From an uncultured Oscillospiraceae bacterium (GTDB lineage: Bacteria; Bacillota; Clostridia; Oscillospirales; Oscillospiraceae), in NCBI GenBank assembly GCA_947626315.1, contig CANQRQ010000008.1, forward strand, positions 1-64,000: a stretch of DNA of 64,000 bases. The letters run 5' to 3'. Positions 57,334-64,000 of this stretch are shown piece after piece. Within the stretch, counting starts at the first letter, position 1, and the number at the start of each line of letters is the position of its first letter. The notes below the pieces were generated by a model, which saw nothing but the letters and a program-made list of their open reading frames with translations, did not search any database and was not told the DNA's origin. Position numbers and translations under genes: made by a program.

Positions 57334-58659
57334 ATGGCAAGACCTCTTGTAGCGATCGTTGGCAGGCCCAACGTGGGAAAATCCATGCTGTTCAACCGGC
57401 TGACGGGGCAGCGGCTGGCCATCGTAGAGGATACGCCCGGCGTCACCCGGGACCGGCTCTATGCCGAGTGCGAGTGGCGGGGGCGGAAATTTGATATTGT
57501 AGACACCGGCGGCATCGAGCCTCAGACGGACAGCGAGATCCTGCTCTTTATGCGGGAGCAGGCCCAGATCGCCATCCGCACGGCCACGGTGATCGTGCTG
57601 GTGACGGACCTGCGCACCGGCGTCACCGCGGCGGACAAGGACGTGGCCAATCTGCTGCTCCGGTCCAAAAAGCCCGTGGTGCTGGCGGTGAATAAGGCCG
57701 ACTCCACCGGCGACACCGACCCGGGGGTATATGAATTCTATTCCCTGGGCTTGGGGGACCCGATCCCCGTCTCCGCCGTCCACGGCCACGGGACCGGCGA
57801 CCTGCTGGACGAGTGCATGAAAGCCTTCCCGCCGGAGGCGGAGGAGGAAGAGGAAGACGACCGGATCAAGGTGGCCGTTATCGGCAAGCCCAACGTGGGC
57901 AAATCCTCCCTGGTAAACGCCATTTTGGGGGAGAAGCGGGTGATCGTCAGCGACGTGGCAGGCACCACCCGGGACGCGGTGGACACCGCCCTGGAGAACA
58001 AGTACGGCCGCTACGTTTTTATCGACACCGCCGGCATCCGCCGCAAGTCCCGGGTGGACGAGCGGGTGGAGAAATTCTCTGTGCTGCGTGCGCAGATGGC
58101 GATCCAGCGGGCCGACGTGTGCCTGATCATGATCGACGCCCGGGACGGGGTCACCGAGCAGGACACCAAGATCGCCGGCCTTGCCCATGAGGCGGGGAAG
58201 GCCAGCATTGTGGTGGTCAACAAGTGGGACCTGCTGGAAAAAGAGACGGGCACCATGGAGAAGATGCGCAAGGACGTGATGCGGGATCTGAGCTTCATGA
58301 GCTACGCGCCGGTGCTCTTTATCTCCGCCCTCACCGGGCAGCGCGTGGAACGGATCTTTGAGCTGATCAACTTTGCCAACGATCAGAGCAATATGCGCAT
58401 CAGCACCGGCATGCTCAACAACGTCCTGGCCGACGCCCAGGCCCGGGTACAGCCCCCCACGGACAAGGGACGCCGCCTGAAGATCTACTACATGACCCAG
58501 ACCGGCATCAAGCCCCCCACCTTCGTGATCTTCTGCAACTCCCGGGAGCTTTTCCACTTTTCCTATCAGCGGTATCTGGAGAACCAGATCCGGGCCGTGT
58601 TCGGCCTGGAGGGGACGCCGGTCCGGATCATTATACGGCAGAAAGGGGATAAGGAATGA
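57334..58659 (+). CDS. der: Ribosome-associated GTPase Der (EngA)
   Basis: The 441-residue protein has two tandem GTPase domains: GRPNVGKSMLF with NKAD, and GKPNVGKSSLV with NKWD. A C-terminal KH-like domain binds rRNA (YYMTQTGIKPPTFVIFCN). It assists 50S assembly. SD AGGGAGG; the stop overlaps the plsY start by four bases. Confidence 0.97.
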   Translation: MARPLVAIVGRPNVGKSMLFNRLTGQRLAIVEDTPGVTRDRLYAECEWRGRKFDIVDTGGIEPQTDSEILLFMREQAQIAIRTATVIVLVTDLRTGVTAADKDVANLLLRSKKPVVLAVNKADSTGDTDPGVYEFYSLGLGDPIPVSAVHGHGTGDLLDECMKAFPPEAEEEEEDDRIKVAVIGKPNVGKSSLVNAILGEKRVIVSDVAGTTRDAVDTALENKYGRYVFIDTAGIRRKSRVDERVEKFSVLRAQMAIQRADVCLIMIDARDGVTEQDTKIAGLAHEAGKASIVVVNKWDLLEKETGTMEKMRKDVMRDLSFMSYAPVLFISALTGQRVERIFELINFANDQSNMRISTGMLNNVLADAQARVQPPTDKGRRLKIYYMTQTGIKPPTFVIFCNSRELFHFSYQRYLENQIRAVFGLEGTPVRIIIRQKGDKE

Positions 58660-59303
58660 CCGCCTATTGGATTTTACTGCTCCTCACGGCTCTGATTGCC
58701 TATCTCTTCGGCAGTCTGCGGTCCGTGGTGATCGCGTCAAACTTTGTCTTTCACAGGAGCCTGCTCCGGTTGGGGAAGGGAAACGTGTGGCTGTCCAATT
58801 TCCGCCGGATCTACGGTCTGGGCGGCTTCATCAGGCTGGGGCTGGTGGAGCTGGTAAAGGACCTGCTGCCCATTCTGATCGGCGGCTGGCTGCTGAGCAT
58901 CAAGGGGCACGCCCTGCCCGGCCGTGCCTTTGCCGGCTTCTGTGTGGTGCTGGGCGGGCTCTACCCTCTCTTCTACGGCTTCAAAGGCGGCCACGCGGTG
59001 CTGCCCATGGTGATCGCCGCGTTCAGCGTGGACACTTCCCTGGGAATCGCGGTGGGGGTCACCGCGGCGGCGGGCACCTGGTTTTCCAAATATGAATCCC
59101 TGGGCGCCATCATCGGTGCGCTGATCCTGATCGCCGCCTCCATCCTGGTGGTGGATGACCGGGCGGCCGGCGAGGTCTGCATCGTCACAGGCTGCCTGGT
59201 CCTGTTCAAGCATATCCCCGCGTTTCTCCGGCTCCTCACAGGCCGGGAACAGAAGTTCAGCTTGGAAGAGGATATCTCCTATAAATTTGACGAGAAATTT
59301 TGA
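58656..59303 (+). CDS. PlsY-like glycerol-3-phosphate acyltransferase with altered motifs
   Basis: The 215-residue membrane protein of PlsY length has about five membrane segments and follows der as plsY often does. The signature loops are changed: where PlsY has GSGNxGATN this protein has GKGNVWLSN, and where PlsY has GHxxPVFxxFKGGKG it has GGLYPLFYGFKGGHA. GFKGG remains. It may be a diverged acyltransferase or may have lost activity on acyl-phosphate and glycerol-3-phosphate. Coupled to der by ATGA. Confidence 0.78.
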   Translation: MTAYWILLLLTALIAYLFGSLRSVVIASNFVFHRSLLRLGKGNVWLSNFRRIYGLGGFIRLGLVELVKDLLPILIGGWLLSIKGHALPGRAFAGFCVVLGGLYPLFYGFKGGHAVLPMVIAAFSVDTSLGIAVGVTAAAGTWFSKYESLGAIIGALILIAASILVVDDRAAGEVCIVTGCLVLFKHIPAFLRLLTGREQKFSLEEDISYKFDEKF

Positions 59304-59327
59304 GAAAAAGAAAAAAGAGGTGCGTGC

Positions 59328-60896
59328 ATGAGAGCCAGATTTGGTGAGCTGGTGCAATCCCTGTTTTTTCGTCTGTATCTGGTGACGGCCGCGGCGGTGT
59401 TCGCGCTGGTCCTGCTGCTGCGGGACGGGACGAACTATGGCTGTAAAATAAGCTTGGCCCTGCCGGGCTGGCTGCTGCTTTTGGCAGGGATTGCCGGGGC
59501 GCTCATTCTGACCTGGGCCTTTGCGCTTATACGCCGGCGAAGCGGCCTGGAAAAGCGCCTGACCGCCGTCCGCCCCGGGGCGATATTCCTCCTGCTGTTT
59601 CTGGCGCAGCTCTATGTGTGCTATAACTGCTATTTTGAAACAGGCTGGGACGTTGGGATGGTGATGAACTATGCCAAATGGCTTGCGGACGGCTATTTGA
59701 TCGAATGGTCGGACGTCTATCTGCCCCGCTATTTAAACAACGCCCTGATCACCTGGCTGTTCTCCCTGTTCATCCGTGTCAGCCGGTACATCGGCGTTCT
59801 GGATGTGGAGCTGAGCCCTTATATGGCGGTGATCACGGTCCAGTGCGCCCTGTCCTCCACGGCGGGCTGGCTGGTGTTCCGCTCGGCCCAGCGGCTCTGG
59901 AAGAGCGACAGCGCCGCCTGGGGCGCGGCGCTGCTGTATATCGCGCTGGTGGGGCTGTCCCCCTGGCTGATGATCCCCTATTCCGACTCTATGGGTCTGT
60001 TCTTTCCGATCCTGGCCTTTTGGCTGTACCTCTCCGTCAAAGACAGCCGCCATCCGGCGCTCTGCTGGACGGCGCTCGGCGCCGCGGCCTACATGGGCTA
60101 CCGGGTCAAGCCCCAGTGCGTGATCTGCGTCATTGCCATTCTTTTGGTGGAGGGCGCAGCCTGGCTGGAGGAAAAGAAGCTCCTGGCGGGCCTGCGCCGC
60201 AGGGCGGCCTGCCTGGCCGGCTTTGCCACAGCTTTCTGCGCCGGCGCCCTGCTCTTTTACCAGGTGGTTTTGCCCTCCATGAACGTCACGCCCAACAAGG
60301 ACCTGGCCTACAGCCCGGCGCACTTCTTTATGATGGGCCTGAACGACACGACGGACGGCGTTTATTCCGGTGATGATGATAAGCTGTCGGTCAGCATATC
60401 CACGGCGGAAGAGCGCAGACAGGTCAATCTGGAGGTGGCGGCCCAGCGGATCAAGGACTATGGCCCCTTGGGCCTGCTGCGGCACACCGTCCGGAAAACT
60501 CTGGTGAATTTCGGGGACGGCAGTTTTGCCTGGGGCGTGGAAGGGGATACCTTCAGGGCCGTATTTGAACCCAAAAACCGCTTCGCCTCGCCCCTGCTGA
60601 GAAATCTGTACTACCCAAACGCCCCCTGGTGCAGGCTGTTTCTGCACTGGGCGCAGACGGTCTGGCTGCTGACCCTGTGTGCGCCGCTGGGGCTGTTCTG
60701 CCTGAAACGGCGGGATCTGGACAAGGAGACTTTGGTGCTGATGCTGTCGGTCTTTGGCCTGACCCTGTTTGAGACGCTGTTTGAGGCCCGGGCCCGGTAT
60801 CTCTACACCTATGCGCCCTACTTTGTTCTGCTGGCAGTGGCCGGCTGGCGCTGCGGCCGGCAGAAGCTCCGTCTATTAAGAGAGAAAAGAGATTAG
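59328..60896 (+). CDS. Polytopic membrane protein, GT-C glycosyltransferase-like, paralogue 1
   Basis: The 522-residue protein has about eleven membrane segments and a large loop between the first pair and the rest (WDVGMVMNYAKWLADG, with acidic residues), like the GT39/GT-C lipid-linked sugar transferases. The end has DLDKETLVLMLSVFGLTLFETLFEARARYLY. It probably uses a polyprenyl-phosphate sugar at the outer face; the acceptor is unknown. SD AAAAGAGGTG. It is followed by a paralogue 24 bp downstream. Confidence 0.72.
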   Translation: MRARFGELVQSLFFRLYLVTAAAVFALVLLLRDGTNYGCKISLALPGWLLLLAGIAGALILTWAFALIRRRSGLEKRLTAVRPGAIFLLLFLAQLYVCYNCYFETGWDVGMVMNYAKWLADGYLIEWSDVYLPRYLNNALITWLFSLFIRVSRYIGVLDVELSPYMAVITVQCALSSTAGWLVFRSAQRLWKSDSAAWGAALLYIALVGLSPWLMIPYSDSMGLFFPILAFWLYLSVKDSRHPALCWTALGAAAYMGYRVKPQCVICVIAILLVEGAAWLEEKKLLAGLRRRAACLAGFATAFCAGALLFYQVVLPSMNVTPNKDLAYSPAHFFMMGLNDTTDGVYSGDDDKLSVSISTAEERRQVNLEVAAQRIKDYGPLGLLRHTVRKTLVNFGDGSFAWGVEGDTFRAVFEPKNRFASPLLRNLYYPNAPWCRLFLHWAQTVWLLTLCAPLGLFCLKRRDLDKETLVLMLSVFGLTLFETLFEARARYLYTYAPYFVLLAVAGWRCGRQKLRLLREKRD

Positions 60897-60920
60897 TCGA
60901 AAAGAAAGCGGGTATTTCGG

Positions 60921-62471
60921 TTGAGAAGCAAGATCGGAGAATTTCTGCAATCGCTGTTCTTTCGGTTGTATTTGGTGACCGCTGCGGCGGTTTTCGCGTT
61001 GGTCCTGCTGCTGCGGGACAGGGTGGATTTCCACTATAAGAGCAGCCAACTGGCGCCAACCTGGAGCTTGTTCCTGCTGGCGCTGCTGGCCGCAGTGCTC
61101 ATAAGCCTCCTGATCCGGGTCCTGCGGAACAGGCTGAAGGCGCCTGTCCATCCGGCTCTGTTTTTCCTCCTCCTGTTTTTCGTACAGGTGTATATCTGCT
61201 ACAACTGCTATTCCCGATCTACGTGGGATGTGGAACAGGTGATCTATTATTCCCGGATCCTGGCAGATGGGTTTCGGGAGGAGTGGTATACCTTTTATTT
61301 TCAGAAATATATGAACAACACCTTCCTGGCCTGGTTTTTCTCTCTGGTGATCCGGATAGACAGGTATATCGGTGTTCTCGACGTGGAACCGGACTCCTAT
61401 ATGGCGCTTCTTACTGTGCAGTGTTTACTCTCTTCGCTGGCGGGATATCTGATCTACCGGACGGCCCTTCGGCTGTGGAATGACTCCTGCGCCGCGTGGG
61501 GCGCGGCGCTGCTGTTTGTGCTCCTGGCCGGCCTCTCTCCCTGGCTGATGGTGCCCTATTCGGATTCCATGGGGATTTTGATCCCTATTCTGGTTCTCTG
61601 GCTATACAGCTCTGTGAGAAACAGCCGCCACCCGGCGCTCAAGTGGGCGGCGATCGGCGCGGCGGCCTATTGGGGCTATCGGATCAAGCCCCAGTGTATG
61701 ATCTGCGTGATTGCCATTGTACTCATTGAAGGGGCGGAGCTGCTGCGCAGCAGGAAAGAGCAGCTGGCCCTGTTCAGGCGTTTCCGCAGCGCGGCCGCTT
61801 TCCTTGCCGCCGTCTGTGTCAGCGCCTTGGTTTTCTCTCAGGTGATTCTGCCCTATATGCACATAGAGCGGAACAGAAACTTTGAATTTGGCCCCACTCA
61901 CTTTTTCATGATGGGGCTGAGCGACGAGAGTGACGGCGGCTACCACTGGGACGATGTGGAGTTTTCCGGCGGCATATGGGATGCCGACGAAAGGGCCAAG
62001 GCGGAGCTTCAGGTGGCGGCTCAGCGGATCAGGGACTACGGCCCCTTGGGGCTGCTGCGGCATATCGGACGGAAAACCCTGGTGAATTTTGGGGACGGCA
62101 GCTTTGCCTGGCAGGTGGAAGGCCTTTCTGCGGCGGATTCTGAGCCAAAGAACAGATTTATCTCGCCGCTTCTCCGAAATTACTTCTATAAGGAGGGCGA
62201 ATATGTTGAGCTGTTTTTGACCTGGGCGCAGACGGTCTGGCTCTTTACGCTGTTTGCCCCGCTGGGGCTGTTCTGCCTGAAACGGCGGGACCTGGACAAG
62301 GAGACTTTGGCGCTGATGCTGTCGGTCTTTGGCCTGACCCTGTTTGAGACGCTGTTTGAGGCCCGGGCCCGGTATCTCTTCACCTACACGCCCTATTTTG
62401 TCCTGCTGGCAGCGGCCGGCTGGCGCTGCGGCCGGCAGAAGCTCCGTACGCTCCGGCAAAAGGCGATATAA
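60921..62471 (+). CDS. Polytopic membrane protein, GT-C glycosyltransferase-like, paralogue 2
   Basis: The 516-residue tandem paralogue of the preceding gene shares the same order of membrane segments and loops (WDVEQVIYYSRILADG, KPQCMICVIAIVLIEGAE). The last 160 bases or so (62297-62458) are about 95 % identical to 60719-60880, while the middle has drifted much more. The start is TTG at 60921, supported by alignment with MRARFGE of the first copy. It ends at a terminator at 62480. Confidence 0.7.
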   Translation: MRSKIGEFLQSLFFRLYLVTAAAVFALVLLLRDRVDFHYKSSQLAPTWSLFLLALLAAVLISLLIRVLRNRLKAPVHPALFFLLLFFVQVYICYNCYSRSTWDVEQVIYYSRILADGFREEWYTFYFQKYMNNTFLAWFFSLVIRIDRYIGVLDVEPDSYMALLTVQCLLSSLAGYLIYRTALRLWNDSCAAWGAALLFVLLAGLSPWLMVPYSDSMGILIPILVLWLYSSVRNSRHPALKWAAIGAAAYWGYRIKPQCMICVIAIVLIEGAELLRSRKEQLALFRRFRSAAAFLAAVCVSALVFSQVILPYMHIERNRNFEFGPTHFFMMGLSDESDGGYHWDDVEFSGGIWDADERAKAELQVAAQRIRDYGPLGLLRHIGRKTLVNFGDGSFAWQVEGLSAADSEPKNRFISPLLRNYFYKEGEYVELFLTWAQTVWLFTLFAPLGLFCLKRRDLDKETLALMLSVFGLTLFETLFEARARYLFTYTPYFVLLAAAGWRCGRQKLRTLRQKAI

Positions 62472-62951
62472 CAGAAAAACCTCCGGAACATTCCGGAGGC
62501 TTTTTCATGGTTGGGCGGTACGCCTGATTAAAATCAGACTGCAAACAAAGTTTCTTGCCTTCGCCGCGGAGCGGCGAAAAAGAATTAAATCGTTTTTGAG
62601 GCAGCTTTGCCGCCTCAAAAACACTCTAAGGCGAGCCACGTCGGCAGAAGCTCCATTCATCCGCTTCCGGCTAAAGCCGAAAGCTCATTCACGCCGCTCT
62701 GCCTCCTCTCAAAACCAAAGCAAATGCTTTGGTTTTGCTAAGGAAGAACAAGGCTGTCCGCCGATTTTGCCGTGCTTGCGCGGCAAAATGGCGCTACAGC
62801 GTTGTTCTGACGCCGCGCCGACCAAACGGGGCGAAGCCCCTGCGACCTGTGCCCTTTGGGTATAAGCGCGAGTGCCTCAAATGCGAGCCCAGCGCCGTGC
62901 CCTTGGGCACAAGCGGGTCGCATTTGAAGCGTGTCGCCTTTTGCGACACGC
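62472..62951. other. Gene-free stretch between converging genes
   Basis: No supportable gene. The terminator at 62480-62505 is followed by about 50 bp without visible signals, then copy B of the stem-loop element (62556-62952). The open frames here (for example 62344-62865) run through the element. Confidence 0.75.
62480..62505 (+). terminator. Terminator of the GT-C pair
   Basis: CCTCCGGAA (62480-62488) pairs with TTCCGGAGG (62491-62499), followed by CTTTTTC. Confidence 0.85.
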
Positions 62952-62952
62952 T
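62556..62952 (-). repeat. Stem-loop-rich interspersed element, copy B
   Basis: This 397-bp element closely resembles copy A at 50842-51223. In the first stem the loop differs (GGA here, TCT there) while both arms are the same. In the ATTTTGCCGTG/CGCGGCAAAAT stem the one changed base turns a C-G into a T-G pair that still allows RNA pairing. It also has about 20 extra bases (GTGCCCTTTGGGTAT) that look like a duplicated small hairpin. Its right end touches the stop codon of the minus-strand PNPOx-like gene. Confidence 0.75.
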
Positions 62953-63344
62953 CAAAATTTGACCACTTTGGGGGGCTCGGTGAAGGAGGAGAAGGTGGCG
63001 GTCACGTTGCGCAGATACCAGACCTCCGTGTTCCCGTCGTCCGGGGAGTACATGGCCTGGAGAGAGGGATAGGCCTCCAGCATGCTGACCCGGGCAGCCC
63101 GGTCGTCGTCTTCCGCGGCGGTGGCCTCCACCCGGAGCCAGCGGCCGCCCAGCATGGCGCAGAGCTCCAGCTTGGGGTTGGCGTGGAGCTGGCGGGAGAC
63201 GGCCTTGGATTTGCCGGTCTGGATATAGAGCCGGTCCTTATAAATGTGGATGGTGCCGAAGGGGCGGACCCGGGGCTGCCCGTTTTCACAGGTGGCCAGA
63301 TAATAGGTGCCGGCCTCTTTCAGAAATTCGTAGATTTCCTGCAT
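62952..63344 (-). CDS. Pyridoxamine 5'-phosphate oxidase-fold protein
   Basis: The 130-residue single-domain flavin-binding split-barrel protein has YYLATCENGQPRVRPFGT near the start, LYIQTGKSKAVSRQL (phosphate-binding segment) and LELCAMLGGRWLRVEATA. Such proteins bind FMN or F420; the substrate is unknown. I chose ATG 63344 (AGAGGTAC site) because the longer frame runs into the promoter region of the next gene. The stem-loop element copy B abuts its stop. Confidence 0.88.
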   Translation of the reverse strand: MQEIYEFLKEAGTYYLATCENGQPRVRPFGTIHIYKDRLYIQTGKSKAVSRQLHANPKLELCAMLGGRWLRVEATAAEDDDRAARVSMLEAYPSLQAMYSPDDGNTEVWYLRNVTATFSSFTEPPKVVKF

Positions 63345-63463
63345 GTCGCTGTACCTCTTTTCAAAATGATGATTTGTTTTATAAGATAGACCCGGCGCGT
63401 CCGTTCCCGGCCGCCGGAGGATTTGCCTATAGCATAGCACAATCCGGCGGCGTTGACAAGTGC

Positions 63464-63493
63464 TTGCGCGCCGGCCCCTTTTCCGTGTATAAT
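63464..63493 (+). promoter_or_regulatory. Promoter of the BceR-like regulator
   Basis: TTGCGC (63464-63469) and TATAAT (63488-63493) are 18 bp apart, 39 bases ahead of the GTG start at 63533. Confidence 0.55.
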
Positions 63494-63532
63494 AGAAAAA
63501 ACAGCGCAAAAAAGGCGAGGGAGGCGAAGAAC

Positions 63533-64000
63533 GTGCGCGTGCTGATCGTGGAGGACGACCGGTTGATCGCGGGGGCGGTGGCCAGGCATATCGGCGCCTG
63601 GGGCTGTGAGACCCGGGTGGCGGAGGACTTCAAGGACATTACGGGGGAGTTCGTCCGCTTTGACCCTCAGCTGGTGCTGCTGGACATCGGGCTGCCCTAT
63701 TATAACGGCTTTTACTGGTGCGGCGAGATCCGGAAGCTCTCCAAGGCGCCTATCATCTTTCTCTCCTCCGCCGCAGACAACATGAACATTGTGCTGGCGG
63801 TGAACATGGGGGCGGACGACTTTATCGCCAAACCCTTTGACCTGGCGGTGCTCACCGCCAAGGTCCAGGCCCTGCTGCGCCGGACCTACGATTTCAACCT
63901 CTCCGGCCGCCTGATCGAGCACCGGGGATTGCTGCTGAATCTGGACGACGGGACGGTGAGCTGTGGGGGCAGCCGCCTGGAGCTGAGCCGGAACGAATAC
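63533..64000 (+). CDS. BceR/GraR-like response regulator (cut by window end)
   Basis: The 156 codons present start at GTG 63533 with GGGAGG eight bases upstream and no stop before the window end. The receiver domain has VLIVEDDRLI (acidic pair), LLDIGLPYYNGFYWCGEIR (phospho-acceptor Asp near 53), FLSSAADNMNIV and Lys in IAKPFDL. The WC in FYWCGEIR and the FLSS segment recall BceR-type regulators, which control antimicrobial-peptide ABC transporters. The DNA-binding domain has just begun at the edge. Confidence 0.85.
   Translation, partial: MRVLIVEDDRLIAGAVARHIGAWGCETRVAEDFKDITGEFVRFDPQLVLLDIGLPYYNGFYWCGEIRKLSKAPIIFLSSAADNMNIVLAVNMGADDFIAKPFDLAVLTAKVQALLRRTYDFNLSGRLIEHRGLLLNLDDGTVSCGGSRLELSRNEY

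Noticed and set aside
63453..63493. TTGACA at 63453 as the -35 box for TATAAT at 63488
   Set aside because: The spacing is 29 bp; TTGCGC at 63464 with 18 bp spacing is the more reasonable partner.

Overview
The window looks like chromosomal DNA from a spore-forming, GC-rich (roughly 60 %) anaerobic Firmicute, most likely an Oscillospiraceae (Flavonifractor/Lawsonibacter/Oscillibacter-like) species. The reasons are the SpoVAD/SpoVAEb pair, a class B sortase, YerC/TrpR-like and DUF512 proteins, the DUF177-rpmF and der-plsY neighbourhoods, and a topoisomerase IV pair of the clostridial type. The taxonomic call is inference. No phage, plasmid, transposase, rRNA or CRISPR array is visible, and most genes are ordinary core genes in short operons.

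Layout. 1-5810: a gene-free, hairpin-rich left edge, a TfoX-like protein, an MBG-repeat surface protein with a class B sortase, then an inverted-repeat-bounded intergenic block and four minus-strand tRNAs (Cys, Gly, Phe, Val). 5915-11779: Hsp33, a methyltransferase, a TrpR-like regulator, NfeD plus SPFH (membrane microdomain pair), hexokinase and a D-2-hydroxyacid dehydrogenase. 12192-18965: a transglutaminase-like envelope protein and a Dlt-like operon (adenylation enzyme, MBOAT, lipoprotein, carrier protein, SGNH-like protein). 19168-27912: SpoVAD/SpoVAEb, a topoisomerase IV-like pair, YitT and a transglutaminase-fold lipoprotein. 27963-31223: tRNA-Gly, tRNA-Leu, and a MarR regulator divergent from a membrane alpha/beta-hydrolase. 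31379-40091 (minus): a nine-gene run of two-component system, DUF1385, prmC, recA, recX, rimO, pgsA and cysS. 40370-49498 (plus): a Tet(M)-like GTPase fused to a NYN/PIN nuclease, overlapping a YlmH gene; then peptidase T, an MFS/CBM9/sugar-kinase cluster and a MATE pump. 49553-55002 (minus): LUD protein, MarR, ABC-F, CDF transporter, RluA-type pseudouridine synthase. 55146-62471 (plus): DUF177, rpmF, DUF512, der, plsY, two tandem GT-C-like membrane proteins. 62952-64000: a PNPOx-fold protein and the start of a BceR-like response regulator.

The most interesting coding signal is the 40370-43718 pair. A ribosome-protection-type GTPase carries a C-terminal YacP/Rae1-like NYN nuclease domain and overlaps ylmH, which belongs to a family tied to stalled ribosomes. 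This suggests a ribosome-targeted mRNA cleavage or rescue module, and its start codon appears to be leaderless. The most interesting non-coding signals are three: (i) a two-copy, about 390-bp element (50842-51223 and 62556-62952) built almost wholly of stem-loops and abutting the 3' ends of minus-strand genes, with two other stem-loop strings at 11780-12003 and 22912-23210; (ii) a family of two-hairpin elements that directly follow tRNA (or tRNA-like) CCA ends; and (iii) four intergenic sites matching the XerD arm of Firmicute dif.

Several proteins have altered catalytic residues: a Cys in the SGNH nucleophile position of the DltD-like protein, a transglutaminase fold without its Cys and His, an ABC-F ATPase with one degenerate ATP site, and a PlsY with changed signature motifs. 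These come from reading motifs by eye; no database search or alignment was run.
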